From Oleomonas cavernae (GTDB lineage Bacteria; Pseudomonadota; Alphaproteobacteria; Zavarziniales; Zavarziniaceae), in the NCBI RefSeq assembly GCF_003590945.1, contig NZ_QYUK01000011.1:2198001-2262000 (forward strand): 64,000 nt of DNA, given 5' to 3'. How positions within the stretch are numbered: position 1 is the stretch's first letter; every line of letters starts with the position of its first letter. The position numbers and the translations under genes are program-made. Below are positions 20,077-30,379 of the stretch, piece by piece. A model generated the notes under the pieces. The model did no database searches and had not been told where the DNA came from. It saw only the letters and a program-made list of their open reading frames with translations.

Positions 20077-20904
20077 GTGGATCGTCGCTCGGTCTTGAAA
20101 CTTGGCCTATCGCTCCCCTTTCTGCTGTCGGCTGGGGCGGGGGACGCGCTTGCCGCGAAACTGGCGGGCGGCGTGCCCATGCCGGGCCGCAAGCCCAAGG
20201 CGCCGGCGGCGACCACGCCCATCGACCAGCGGCCGATCATCGTGCTCGACCCCGGCCACGGCGGCCGCGACCCCGGCGCCATCGGCCCCAGCGGCGCCTT
20301 CGAGAAAACCATCACGCTTGACCTGGCCCGGCGCATCGCCGCCCGGATCGAGGCCGGCGGCACCTACCGCGTGGTCCTGACCCGGCGCAAGGACGTCTTC
20401 GTGCCCCTGCAGGAACGTGCTGCCGTCGCCCAGCGCGTGCAGGCCGACCTGTTCGTCTCGATCCACGCCGATTCGGCGCCCAACCCCGATGCCCGCGGCC
20501 TGTCGGCCTATACCCTGTCGGAAAAGGCGTCGGACGGCCTCGCCGCGGCCATCGCCGACCGGGAAAACGCCGCCGACCTGATCCACGGCATCGACATCGG
20601 CGTCGCCGACCCGGAAGTGGCCGCGATCCTGTTCGACCTGACCCGGCGCCACTCCCTGAACACCGCGCTGGCGCGCAAGGCGCACATCGTGCGGACCGCC
20701 GGCGCCAAGCTGCGCCTGCTCGACAACCCGCGCCGTTCCGCCAATTTCGCCGTGCTCAAGGTGCCCGACGTGCCGGCCCTGCTGATCGAGACCGGCTTCC
20801 TGTCGAATGTCGCCGACGAAAAGCTGCTGACCTCGGACAACAGCCGGGCCAGGATCGCCAACGTCCTGGCCGATGCCTTCGCCGGCGCCATGGCGGTCGC
20901 CTGA
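20077..20904 (+). CDS. N-acetylmuramoyl-L-alanine amidase with Tat-like signal
   Basis: This is an Amidase_3 zinc amidase that cleaves the peptide from the glycan in peptidoglycan. From GTG 20077 the N-terminus reads (V)DRRSVLKLGLSLPFLLSAGA, a twin-arginine-type export signal, so I prefer this start to ATG 19951, which adds 42 unrelated residues. Zinc and catalytic residues lie in 'LDPGHGGRDPGAIG' (His), 'FEKTITLD' (Glu), 'VSIHADS' (His) and 'LIETGFLSN' (Glu). The protein has 275 residues. AmiA/AmiC-type enzymes act in daughter-cell separation, and E. coli AmiA and AmiC are also Tat exported. Confidence 0.88.
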   Translation: MDRRSVLKLGLSLPFLLSAGAGDALAAKLAGGVPMPGRKPKAPAATTPIDQRPIIVLDPGHGGRDPGAIGPSGAFEKTITLDLARRIAARIEAGGTYRVVLTRRKDVFVPLQERAAVAQRVQADLFVSIHADSAPNPDARGLSAYTLSEKASDGLAAAIADRENAADLIHGIDIGVADPEVAAILFDLTRRHSLNTALARKAHIVRTAGAKLRLLDNPRRSANFAVLKVPDVPALLIETGFLSNVADEKLLTSDNSRARIANVLADAFAGAMAVA

Positions 20905-20912
20905 AGGGTGCC

Positions 20913-21278
20913 TTGTACCGCCTCACCCTTGTCATCGCGGCACTCGACGGCCTGGTGGGCGTGGGGCTCGGCGCCTTTGCCGCCCATGCCCTGAAAGCGA
21001 CCGCCACGCCCGAGGCCCTGGCCCTGGTCGGCACCGCCAGCCTCTACCAGATGATCCACGGGGCGGCGGCGGTAGCAGGCCTGCGGCTGGTCGACAAGGG
21101 CTGGGTCTGGGCCGCGGCACCCTTCTGCCTGGCCGCCGGCGCCCTGCTCTTTGCCGCCGCCCTCTACGGCATCGCGCTGGCCGACCTGCGCCTGGGGCTG
21201 GTCGCCCCGATCGGCGGCACCCTGATGCTGGTCGGCTGGGCCTGGCTGCTCATCGCTGCGGTATTCCGGCGCGCGTGA
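20913..21278 (+). CDS. DUF423 small membrane protein
   Basis: This 121-residue protein has four predicted helices and matches the DUF423/YgdD family ('GLGAFAAHALK', 'YQMIHGAAAV', 'IGGTLMLVGWAWL'). The likely start is TTG 20913, eight bases after the amidase stop. The function of the family is unknown. The tight spacing suggests co-transcription with the amidase and perhaps rodA, in a cell-envelope cluster. Confidence 0.83.
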   Translation: MYRLTLVIAALDGLVGVGLGAFAAHALKATATPEALALVGTASLYQMIHGAAAVAGLRLVDKGWVWAAAPFCLAAGALLFAAALYGIALADLRLGLVAPIGGTLMLVGWAWLLIAAVFRRA

Positions 21279-21349
21279 GCGCCTTTGCCCTGGCGCCTGT
21301 TCCGGGCTAGAACGGGGCATCTGCACACCATGATTTCGAGACCCGAGCG

Positions 21350-22492
21350 TTGAGCTTCTATTCGAGCCGCGACGAAAACCCGTCCCTGGGGACGCGCCTC
21401 CTGTCGATCAACTGGGGCCTCGTGCTGCTGGTGATCGCCATCGCGGCGATCGGCGTCGCCATGCTCTATTCCAGCGCCGGCGGCAAGTGGGATCCCTGGG
21501 CGGGGCGGCAGTTGGCGCGCTTCGTCGTCGGCCTGGGCGTCATGGTCGTGGTCGCCGTGATCGACGTCTCGCTCTATGCCCGCTACGCCTATGTGCTGTA
21601 CGGCGTGACCCTGGCGGGCCTGGTCGGCGTCGAGGTGATGGGCTCGATCGGCATGGGCGCGCAACGCTGGATCGACCTGGGGTTTTTCCAGATCCAGCCC
21701 TCCGAGATCATGAAACTGGCCCTGGTGCTGGCCCTCGCCCGCTATTTCCACGGCGTCATGCCCGAACAGATCGGCCGGCCGACGGTGCTGATCGTGCCCC
21801 TGCTCATGGTCCTGCTGCCGGTCGCGCTGGTGCTGAAGCAGCCCAACTTAGGCACCGCGAGCCTGCTGTTGCTGGGCTCGGGCGCGATCTTCTTCCTGGC
21901 CGGGGTGCGCCTGTGGAAATTCGGCATCATCATCGCGGCGGGCATCGGCGCCCTGCCCGTTGCCTGGGAATTCCTGCACGACTACCAGCGCCGCCGGGTG
22001 CTGACCTTCCTCAACCCGGAAGCCGATCCGCTGGGCGCCGGCTACAACATCCTGCAATCGATGATCGCGCTGGGCTCGGGCGGGGTGTTCGGCAAGGGCT
22101 ACCTGCTGGGGACGCAAAGCCAGTTGCGCTTTGTCCCCGAGGTGCATACCGACTTCATCTTCCCGCAACTGGCCGAGGAATTCGGCATGATCGGCGGCTT
22201 GCTGCTGATCCTGCTCTACGTCTGCGTCTTCGGCTATGCCCTGGCGATCGGGCTTGGTTCACGTCACCAGTTCGGGCGCCTTGTCGCGCTGGGCATCGGT
22301 ACCCAATTATTCCTCTATGTCTTCATCAACCTCTCCATGGTCATGGGCCTGATCCCGGTGGTGGGCATTCCCTTGCCGCTGGTCTCCTACGGCGGCTCGG
22401 CGACCATGACCCTGATGATCGGCGTGGGCCTGATCCTGTCGGTCTCGGTCCACCGCGAACGCCGGCTGGCGCGCCGGCTCGACCATAGTTAG
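21350..22492 (+). CDS. rodA: Rod-shape SEDS protein RodA
   Basis: This 380-residue SEDS-family peptidoglycan polymerase has about ten helices. Signatures are 'GSIGMGAQRWIDLGFFQIQPSEIMKLALVLALAR', 'KQPNLGTAS', 'ALGSGGVFGKGYLLGTQSQLRFVPEVHTDFIF', and the C-terminal 'PVVGIPLPLVSYGGSATMTLMIGVGL'. It works with a class B PBP in the elongasome. The start codon is TTG 21350. It is near the end of the amidase-DUF423-rodA group, and exoD follows directly at the stop codon. Confidence 0.93.
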   Translation: MSFYSSRDENPSLGTRLLSINWGLVLLVIAIAAIGVAMLYSSAGGKWDPWAGRQLARFVVGLGVMVVVAVIDVSLYARYAYVLYGVTLAGLVGVEVMGSIGMGAQRWIDLGFFQIQPSEIMKLALVLALARYFHGVMPEQIGRPTVLIVPLLMVLLPVALVLKQPNLGTASLLLLGSGAIFFLAGVRLWKFGIIIAAGIGALPVAWEFLHDYQRRRVLTFLNPEADPLGAGYNILQSMIALGSGGVFGKGYLLGTQSQLRFVPEVHTDFIFPQLAEEFGMIGGLLLILLYVCVFGYALAIGLGSRHQFGRLVALGIGTQLFLYVFINLSMVMGLIPVVGIPLPLVSYGGSATMTLMIGVGLILSVSVHRERRLARRLDHS

Positions 22493-23146
22493 TTGCTCAA
22501 GCGAGGCTTCGTGGCGCGTCACAAGGACAAGCACACCCTGCGCGAGCCGACCGCGGCGGAAGCCCTGGTCACCCTCGCCTTCGGCTATTCGGGCGAGCGC
22601 ATTTCGATCGGCGAGATCGTCGATCCCCTGGCCGAACGCGGCTTCGGCCTGCTGATCCTGCTGCTGGCCCTGCCCACCACCCTGCCGATCACGCCGCCCG
22701 GCCTCTCGGCCATCGCCGGCTTTCCCATCGCCTTCATCGCCCTGCAGATGGCCATCGGCCTGCCCCGGCCCTGGTTGCCGCAGCGGGTCCGGCGGCGCTC
22801 GATCCTGACCGGCGACCTGCAGCGGGTGGTGCGCGGCAGCCTGGGCGTCGTCACCCGCCTGGAGCGGGTGCTGAAACCCCGCCTGGCCTTCCTCACCGGC
22901 TGGACCCAGGAACGCCTCGTCGGCCTGCTGGTCGCGACGCTCGGCCTGATGCTGGCAAGCCCCATCCCCTTCACCAACATTCCCCTGTCGATCGCCATCG
23001 TGTTCCTGGCGCTCGGCCTGATCGAACAGGATGGCCTGATGACCCTGATCGGCGTCGTCGGCGGCATCGCCGCGATCAGCTTCCTGGTCTACATGAGCGT
23101 CATCTCGTGGGACGCCATGTCAGGCTGGATCGGGCATTTGTTCTAG
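22493..23146 (+). CDS. ExoD-family exopolysaccharide synthesis protein (copy 1)
   Basis: This 217-residue ExoD-like membrane protein starts at TTG 22493, immediately after the rodA stop. The cytosolic N-terminus is followed by 'GFGLLILLLALPTTLPITPPGLSAIAGFPIAFIALQMAIGLPRPWLP' and C-terminal helices with 'SPIPFTNIPLSIAIVFLALGLIEQDG'. In rhizobia, ExoD is needed for succinoglycan production. The biochemical activity is unknown. A second, divergent copy lies at 56995. Confidence 0.87.
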   Translation: MLKRGFVARHKDKHTLREPTAAEALVTLAFGYSGERISIGEIVDPLAERGFGLLILLLALPTTLPITPPGLSAIAGFPIAFIALQMAIGLPRPWLPQRVRRRSILTGDLQRVVRGSLGVVTRLERVLKPRLAFLTGWTQERLVGLLVATLGLMLASPIPFTNIPLSIAIVFLALGLIEQDGLMTLIGVVGGIAAISFLVYMSVISWDAMSGWIGHLF

Positions 23147-23188
23147 GGGTGCAAAGGCACCATCCCAGGGTGGAAAAGGGGCTGGCCT

Positions 23189-23680
23189 GTGACTCAGGAA
23201 TTCGACAGAGCCGAGCAAGATGTAATCGACACGGTCAAGCGGGTGGGCTGGCAGGTCAAACTGATCATTTCAGGGGAGAACGACGACCCGAATTTACCTC
23301 CCTTCGCCTACACTGTCGGCTTGGCTGTTACCTTTGGCTGGCCTGAGTTGATCTGCTTCGGCCTTCGCACGGAGTATTTGGGGCAGGTCATCAACAACGC
23401 GGTGGCAGAGCTCAAGAGCAAGGGGCAAGTGCCGGCCCCCGGCGTTCAGCTTGATCAGGTACTTGAACGCGGGCCGGTGCGGCTCGTGGAATTCTCGCCG
23501 TCTCTTTACCGGGAGCACCTGGGCTGGGCCATCTGGTTCGCCGCCTCGCAGGGACTTACACCCCGACAGTTCAGTTGCCTTCAAGTGCATTGGCCCGACA
23601 AGGCCGGGCGGTTTCCCGATGATCCGGCGTGCGACTTGGGTGCCCGCGAGTGCCAGTCGCCAACCGGGCGCCTTCAATAA
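23189..23680 (+). CDS. DUF4262 domain protein
   Basis: This 163-residue protein matches DUF4262, with 'VGWQVKLIISGENDDPNLPPFAYTVGL' near the N-terminus, then 'GWPELICFGL', and 'CLQVHWPDKAGRFPDDPAC' towards the C-terminus. The function is unknown. These proteins are often found in accessory DNA. Codon use is less GC-rich than its neighbours ('aatttacctccc', 'gagtatttgggg'), and a repeat element follows, so recent acquisition is plausible. Confidence 0.7.
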   Translation: MTQEFDRAEQDVIDTVKRVGWQVKLIISGENDDPNLPPFAYTVGLAVTFGWPELICFGLRTEYLGQVINNAVAELKSKGQVPAPGVQLDQVLERGPVRLVEFSPSLYREHLGWAIWFAASQGLTPRQFSCLQVHWPDKAGRFPDDPACDLGARECQSPTGRLQ

Positions 23681-23722
23681 GATATCCAGGGAGAGTCGCC
23701 CTGCCCTGATGCCCGCCCCATG

Positions 23723-23824
23723 CGTCATCCCGGCGAAGGCCGGGATCCATGGATGTGCAGCGAGACCTGAGACCAGCCACGACGCCTGCCAGGGCAATGG
23801 ATCCCGGCCTTCGCCGGGATGACG
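23723..23824. repeat. Inverted-repeat element with 28-bp perfect arms
   Basis: Arms 23723-23750 (starts CGTCATCCCGGCGAAGGCC) and 23797-23824 are exact reverse complements over 28 bases around a 46-base centre. Each arm contains its own shorter palindrome (CCCGGCGAAGGCCGGG). This is the 'GTCATCCCGGCGAAGGCCGGGA' type of intergenic repeat common in alphaproteobacterial genomes. It lies between DUF4262 and the deaminase 3' end and can form an mRNA hairpin. Confidence 0.9.
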
Positions 23825-23826
23825 AG

Positions 23827-25106
23827 TCAGAGAGGGCGTGTGAAATCGACCTTCACGGTTTCGTTGCCCAGGTGCACCGTTGCCTCGACCGGCGGGGTCT
23901 GGGCGATGACGCGCCCGCGGCGCACAACCCATAGACGGGCGGGTTTCAGGCGCAGGGCCTCGATCGGGTTGCGCGCCTGGAGCACCACCAGGTCGCCGTG
24001 GCAGCCGACGTCGAGGCCATAGCCGTCGAGGTTCAGGGTGCGGGCGCCGTTGGCGGTGACCGACTGGAACATCGCCTGCATTTCGCCAACGCCGGTCATC
24101 TGGCCGACGTGGAGGCCGACATTGGCCACTTCCAGCATGTCGTGGGAACCCATGGCATACCAGGGATCCATCACGCAGTCGTGGCCGCAGGCGACGTTGA
24201 GGCCGGCCGCCATCAATTCCTTCACCCGGGTCATGCCCCGGCGCTTGGGATATGTATCGTGGCGGCCCTGCAAGGTGATGTTGATCAGCGGGTTGGCGAT
24301 GACGTTCAGCCGCGCCTCCGCCATCAGGCCGATCAGCTTGCTGACATAGTAATTGTCCATGGAATGCATGGAGGTGAGGTGCGAGCCGGTGACCCGGCCC
24401 TGCAACCCCAGGCGCGTCGTCTCGGCCGCGAGGCTCTCGACATGGCGCGACCAGGGATCGTCCGACTCGTCGCAATGCATGTCGACCATCAGGCCGCGGT
24501 CGGCGGCGATCTCGCAAAGGGCGGCAACACTGGCCGCGCCATCGGCCTGGGTGCGTTCGAAATGCGGGATGCCGCCCACCACGTCGACGCCCTTGTCGAG
24601 CGCGCGCTTCAGGTTCTCGGGCGAGCGGGCATAGCGCAGGTAGCCGTCCTGGGGAACGCCACCAGTTGCAGGTCGATATAGGGCCGCAGCTCCTCGCGGA
24701 TCTCGAGCAGGGCGTCGACGGCCAGCAGGCGGTCGTCGCAGATGTCGACATGGCTGCGGATGGCGAGCGTGCCCCGGGCGATCGCCCAGTTGCAGAATTC
24801 GCGCGCATTGGCCTTGATCGCCTCGACGGTGAGATACGGCTTGAGTTCGCCCCAGATGGCGATGCCTTCCAGCAGGGTGCCGCTCTGGTTCAGGCGGGGA
24901 TTGCCCAGGCTGAGCGTCGAATCCATGTGGAAATGGCTGTCGACGAAGGGCGGCGTCACCAGCCAGCCGGCGGCATCGACGACCCTGCCCGCCGCCGCCG
25001 CGATGCCGGCCTCGACGGCGACGATGCGGCCCTTCTCGATGGCGATATCCAGCCCGGTGCGCCCGTCGGGCAGGGTGGCGTTGCGGATCAGCAGGTCGAC
25101 ACTCAT
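23827..25106 (-). pseudogene. Cytosine-deaminase-like amidohydrolase with one-base frameshift
   Basis: The N-terminal frame starts at ATG 25106 (MSVDLLIRNATLPDGR, metal motif 'PPFVDSHFHMD') and runs to 'DLQLVAFP'. The rest ('QDGYLRYARSPENLKRALDKGVDVVGGIPHFE', 'MVDMHCDESDD', 'GSHLTSMHSMD', 'CGHDCVMDPWYAMGS') is in another frame. Adding one C to the coding-strand CCCC run (plus strand G 24651-24654) gives the CodA-like junction 'VAFPQDGYL'. The repaired protein is about 427 residues, as expected for CodA/N-isopropylammelide-type hydrolases. It faces a RutR-like regulator, so pyrimidine or purine salvage is likely. It is inactive as sequenced unless the base is an error. Confidence 0.8.
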
Positions 25107-25289
25107 CTCTCTTCCTTGCGGGACACGCGGGCACAGATCAGGCACGGCGATCAGGTTCGAGGCAAGCGGGCGCGATTGCAACCGGTCTGTCCGTTCGGTC
25201 AGGTTTTCGCCGCCCGGCGATCAGCCGTGCTTGTCTTCCCAAGCGTCCTCGCATTCGATAGCCATGGTGGTGCGGCACGGCGAGGTGGC

Positions 25290-25952
25290 ATGGAGCAGAC
25301 GGTGGAGATCGAGGCGGCCAACGGCGACGGCCCGCGCGGCGGGCGCATTCGCGAACGCAACCGGCTGCGCATCATCGCCGCGGCGGAAAAGGTCTTTGCC
25401 GAACGCGGCTTCGACGGCGCCACCACGGCCCAGATCGCCGAGGCCGCGGGCCTCGCCAAGTCCAACGTCCACTATTATTTCGGCACCAAGGAGGCGATCT
25501 ATCGCGCCGTGGTCGCCGGCATCGTCGAATTGTGGCTGAAGGCCTTCGGCGACATCACCCAGGACGACGACCCGGCGGTGGCCCTGACCGACTACATCAG
25601 GCGCAAGCTGGTCTATTCGCGCAAACGCCCGCTGGCCTCACGCATCTTCGCGATCGAGATCATCCGGGGCGCCCCGATCCTCAAGCCCTTCCTGGAGGCG
25701 GACCTGAAGCCCTGGGTCGAGGCCAAGGCGGGCGTGCTGGAGCGCTGGGCGGCACAGGGCAAGATGGACCCGGTGCCGGCCCATCACTTCTTCTTCCTGG
25801 TCTGGGCGGCGACCCAGACCTATGCCGATTTCGCGGCCCAGATGACCGCGGTGCTGGGCCGCAAGAAATTGAGCGATGCCGATTTCGAGACGGCAACGCG
25901 CACGATCACCCGGATCGTCCTGAAGGGCTGCGGCATCAAGCCTGTGAGCTGA
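25290..25952 (+). CDS. TetR-family regulator, RutR-like
   Basis: This 220-residue regulator starts at ATG 25290. The N-terminal helix-turn-helix is 'ERGFDGATTAQIAEAAGLAKSNVHYYFGTKEAIYRAVV'. The C-terminal domain aligns in style with RutR/YcdC ('YIRRKLVYSRKRPLASRIFAIEIIRGAPIL', 'FFFLVWAATQTYADFAAQMTAVLG'). RutR senses uracil and controls pyrimidine use in E. coli. It is divergent from the cytosine-deaminase-like gene across 183 bases, which supports a role in nucleobase catabolism. A perfect RutR box (TTGACCA-N2-TGGTCAA) is not visible in the gap. Confidence 0.85.
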   Translation: MEQTVEIEAANGDGPRGGRIRERNRLRIIAAAEKVFAERGFDGATTAQIAEAAGLAKSNVHYYFGTKEAIYRAVVAGIVELWLKAFGDITQDDDPAVALTDYIRRKLVYSRKRPLASRIFAIEIIRGAPILKPFLEADLKPWVEAKAGVLERWAAQGKMDPVPAHHFFFLVWAATQTYADFAAQMTAVLGRKKLSDADFETATRTITRIVLKGCGIKPVS

Positions 25953-25964
25953 TGCCGCGGGTCA

Positions 25965-26285
25965 TCACTTGATCGCCGACGAGCCCTCGGTGGTGACCGG
26001 GCGCTGGGTGGCGCCGGGCGGCACCACTTCGGGCGGATACTGGGTGAAGGCGTCGGTGAAGAAATCGGTCTGGGTGCCCGGCTCGGGCTGACCGGCAGCA
26101 CCCGGCGTGCGGCGGGCCGCGGCGGCAGCGCCCGTGGGCGCCTCTTCCGGCGGCGGCGGGGCCGACAGCAGTGGCGGCCGGTCATCCTCCGGGCTTGTGG
26201 TCTGGGCGAGCGCGATCGACGCGAAGGATCCCAGCGACAGCGACAAGGCCGCACAGACGGCGGCCGCTAAACGATACTTGGCCAT
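25965..26285 (-). CDS. Small secreted Pro-rich protein
   Basis: This 106-residue protein starts at ATG 26285 behind GGAGCAGGG. It has a clear Sec signal peptide (MAKYRLAAAVCAALSLSLGS, cleavage after 'ALAQ'). The mature part is short, disordered and Pro/Ala-rich ('LLSAPPPPEEAPTGAAAAARR'), ending 'PVTTEGSSAIK'. No family is recognised. It is convergent with the RutR-like gene. Confidence 0.6.
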   Translation of the reverse strand: MAKYRLAAAVCAALSLSLGSFASIALAQTTSPEDDRPPLLSAPPPPEEAPTGAAAAARRTPGAAGQPEPGTQTDFFTDAFTQYPPEVVPPGATQRPVTTEGSSAIK

Positions 26286-26388
26286 GACCCTGCTCCTTGC
26301 GCACGTGGCCGTGCGCCGGTGGCCCCGGAATCGGGGTGCATCCATGTCCTTAAAGGTAGGGTCGCGCCCCCATCGGGGCAAGCGACGC

Positions 26389-27396
26389 TTACAATTCTAA
26401 CGAACCCGGGGCCTCGAGGTTCCCGCTGTCACCAACCGCGAAACGGGCACGATAGGCCGAAGGCGTGGTGCCCAGCCGCTGCCGGAAATGATGCCGGAGC
26501 GTGGCAGCCGCCCCGAAGCCGCATGCCTGGGCGATCGCCTCGATCGAACTGTCGCCCGCCTCGAGCAGGTCGCGGGCATGGCGCAGCCGCTCGGCCAGCA
26601 GCCATTCGCCCGGGGTCGAGCCGGTCACCTCGCCGAAGCGGCGCAGGAAGGTGCGGACACTCATGCCCGCCTCGGCGGCCAGGGCGGCAATGGAATGTGC
26701 GCGGTCCAGCCGTTGCCGCACCCGGTCCAGCAGCGGGGCCAGGCGCGCGCCCTCGGCCGGCCGGGGCACCGGCCGTTCGATGAACTGCGCCTGGCCGCCG
26801 TCACGGTGCGGCGGCACCACCAGGCGCCGGGCGACCTTGTTGGCGATCTCGGCGCCGAAATCCCGCCGCACCAGATGCAGGCACAGGTCGATGCCCGCGG
26901 CGCTGCCGGCCGAAGTCAGGATCTGGCCGTTGTCGACATAGAGCACGTCGGCATCGACGGTGATGGCCGGATAGCGCGCGGCCAGGAGCCCGGCATAGCG
27001 CCAGTGGGTGGTCGCCCGGCCGCCGTCCAGCAGGCCCGCCGCCGCCAGCACGAAGACGCCCGAACAGATCGACAGGATCCGCGCACCCCGCGCCCTGGCG
27101 GCCGCCAGCGCCGCGATCAGGGCCGCCGGCACCGTTACCGCTGCCCCGCGCCAGCCCGGCACGATGATCGTGCCCGCCTGGGCCAGCAGGTCCAGCCCGC
27201 CGTCGGCCAGGATGCGCACCCCGCCCGTGGCCCGCATCGGCCCATCGTCCACGCCGGCCACCGCGAAGCGATACCAGTCGTCCCCTATCTCCGGCCGGGC
27301 CAGGCCGAAGACTTCGACCGCGACGCCGAATTCGAAGGTACACAGGCCATCATAGGCAAGGGTGACGACCAGGCGGTTGGGCGGGTGTTTTGGCAT
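26389..27396 (-). CDS. ftrA: FtrA/GlxA-type AraC regulator with DJ-1/PfpI domain
   Basis: This 335-residue protein starts at ATG 27396 (MPKHPPNRLVVTLAYDGLCTFEFGVAVEVFGL). The N-terminal class-I glutamine-amidotransferase-like (DJ-1/PfpI) domain is at about 10-190, with 'ARILSICSGVFVLAAAGLLDG' carrying the elbow Cys. The C-terminal AraC helix-turn-helix pair covers about 230-325 ('VRTFLRRFGEVTGSTPGEWL', 'AQACGFGAAATLRHHFRQRLGTTPSAYR'). It strongly resembles FtrA. A rhodanese gene is divergent, the arrangement often seen next to ftrA. The signal it senses is unknown. Confidence 0.85.
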   Translation of the reverse strand: MPKHPPNRLVVTLAYDGLCTFEFGVAVEVFGLARPEIGDDWYRFAVAGVDDGPMRATGGVRILADGGLDLLAQAGTIIVPGWRGAAVTVPAALIAALAAARARGARILSICSGVFVLAAAGLLDGGRATTHWRYAGLLAARYPAITVDADVLYVDNGQILTSAGSAAGIDLCLHLVRRDFGAEIANKVARRLVVPPHRDGGQAQFIERPVPRPAEGARLAPLLDRVRQRLDRAHSIAALAAEAGMSVRTFLRRFGEVTGSTPGEWLLAERLRHARDLLEAGDSSIEAIAQACGFGAAATLRHHFRQRLGTTPSAYRARFAVGDSGNLEAPGSLEL

Positions 27397-27400
27397 GATC

Positions 27401-27417
27401 TTGACGATAGGTGTCAA
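27401..27417. promoter_or_regulatory. Inverted repeat TTGAC-N7-GTCAA, candidate FtrA operator
   Basis: This perfect 5-base inverted repeat with a 7-base spacer lies five bases upstream of the ftrA-like start codon, in the 85-base divergent gap to the rhodanese gene. Its position fits autoregulation and shared control. It is short, so chance is possible. Confidence 0.4.
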
Positions 27418-27481
27418 TCCTGCCGCCTACCAGCATTTCCTGCGCCGGGCGATGATCGCCCCGCCTTCTGCGAGGATCACC

Positions 27482-27892
27482 ATGCCGAGCCTGGTCACCG
27501 AAACACCCGCCGCCGCCCCGCAAGCCGCCCTCGAGCATTTCCGCCGCCGCCTGAGCCTGGAGACCGACTGCTGGGATGTGCATGAGTCCCTGCGCCGGGG
27601 GCTGCCGGATTTCGTGCTGCTCGATGTCCGTGGCCGCGCCGCCTATGCCAAGGCCCATGTGCCGGGCGCGGTCAGCCTGCCCCACCGCGACATCGACGAG
27701 CGGCGCCTGGCGGCCTGGCCGGCCGAGACCGTCTTCGTCACCTATTGTGCCGGCCCGCACTGCAACGGCGCCGACCGCGGCGCGCTCGCCCTGGCCGCGC
27801 TGGGCCGGCCGGTGAAGATCATGATCGGGGGCATGACCGGCTGGGCCGACGAAGGCCTGCCGTTCGCGAGCGGGACCGAGACGGGGACCTGA
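27482..27892 (+). CDS. Rhodanese-like sulfurtransferase
   Basis: This single-domain rhodanese has 136 residues, starting at ATG 27482 (MPSLVTETPAAAPQ). 'LPDFVLLDVRGRAAYAKAHVPGAVSLPHRDID' is the family N-terminal signature, and the active-site loop is 'VTYCAGPHCNGADRGA', with the first Cys as persulfide carrier. The active loop is longer than in classical rhodanese. It is divergent from the FtrA-like regulator and probably controlled by it. Confidence 0.85.
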   Translation: MPSLVTETPAAAPQAALEHFRRRLSLETDCWDVHESLRRGLPDFVLLDVRGRAAYAKAHVPGAVSLPHRDIDERRLAAWPAETVFVTYCAGPHCNGADRGALALAALGRPVKIMIGGMTGWADEGLPFASGTETGT

Positions 27893-27913
27893 CCGCTCCT
27901 TGGACAGGCGCGG

Positions 27914-28026
27914 TGCGTCCTTCGAGACGCCACGCTTCGCATGGCTCCTCAGGATGAGGAAAGTCTTTTTGCCATAAAGATTCTCCTCATCCTGAGGAGG
28001 CCCAAAGGGCCGTCTCGAAGGACGCA
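27914..28026. repeat. 113-bp palindromic repeat, copy A
   Basis: Outer arms TGCGTCCTTCGAGACG and CGTCTCGAAGGACGCA are perfect reverse complements, inner arms CTCCTCAGGATGAGGA/TCCTCATCCTGAGGAG likewise, and the centre is AT-rich (AGTCTTTTTGCCATAAAGA). The reverse complement of 59355-59467 is almost identical and has the same length. It lies between the rhodanese and leuA 3' ends and may act as a bidirectional terminator or MITE-like element. Confidence 0.88.
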
Positions 28027-28041
28027 GGGTGCCGGTGCAAT

Positions 28042-28069
28042 CCCCCTCCCCCCGTTTGGGCGGAGGGGG
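28042..28069. terminator. GC-rich hairpin after leuA, no U-tract
   Basis: CCCCCTCC and GGAGGGGG pair around CCCCGTTTGGGC just beyond the leuA stop. There is no run of T, so it is more likely an mRNA-stabilising stem, or part of the CTCTCCGCC repeat family, than an intrinsic terminator. Confidence 0.4.
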
Positions 28070-28078
28070 TTACATTGC

Positions 28079-30132
<2,054 letters not shown>

Positions 30133-30142
30133 TTACATGTAA
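30133..30142. promoter_or_regulatory. Palindrome TTACATGTAA, candidate MazE/MazF operator
   Basis: A perfect 10-base palindrome in otherwise GC-rich DNA, 18 bases before the preferred mazE start. Antitoxins of this type usually bind such sites for conditional autoregulation. Confidence 0.5.
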
Positions 30143-30160
30143 TCGATGATGGAGGCACGG

Positions 30161-30379
30161 ATGTCGGCCACCAGCCGCAAGACCACCCGGGAAAAGGTGA
30201 AGGCTTACCGCGAGCGCCTGCGCGCGCAGGGCCTGCGCCCGGTGCAGATCTGGGTCCCCGACGTGCGCTCGCCCGAATTCATCGCCGAGGCGCGGCGACA
30301 GTCGATCCTGGCGGCGCAGAGCCCGCATGCCGAAGATGATCAGGCCTTCGTTGATTCCATCTCCGAACTGAAATTTTGA
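30161..30379 (+). CDS. mazE: Antitoxin MazE family (DUF3018)
   Basis: This 72-residue protein starts at ATG 30161, with GGAGG five bases upstream. That choice is preferred over ATG 30146/30149, which would overlap the Shine-Dalgarno. The basic N-terminus 'MSATSRKTTREKVKAYRERLRAQGLRPVQIWVPDVRSPEFIAEARRQ' is the DUF3018 antitoxin signature, and an acidic C-tail ends DSISELKF. It would bind DNA and neutralise the MazF-like partner, whose TTG start overlaps its stop by four bases. Confidence 0.85.
   Translation: MSATSRKTTREKVKAYRERLRAQGLRPVQIWVPDVRSPEFIAEARRQSILAAQSPHAEDDQAFVDSISELKF

Noticed and set aside
25107-25289. RutR box in the divergent gap
   Set aside because: I looked for TTGACCA-N2-TGGTCAA and found only partial CGGTC direct repeats, too weak to call.
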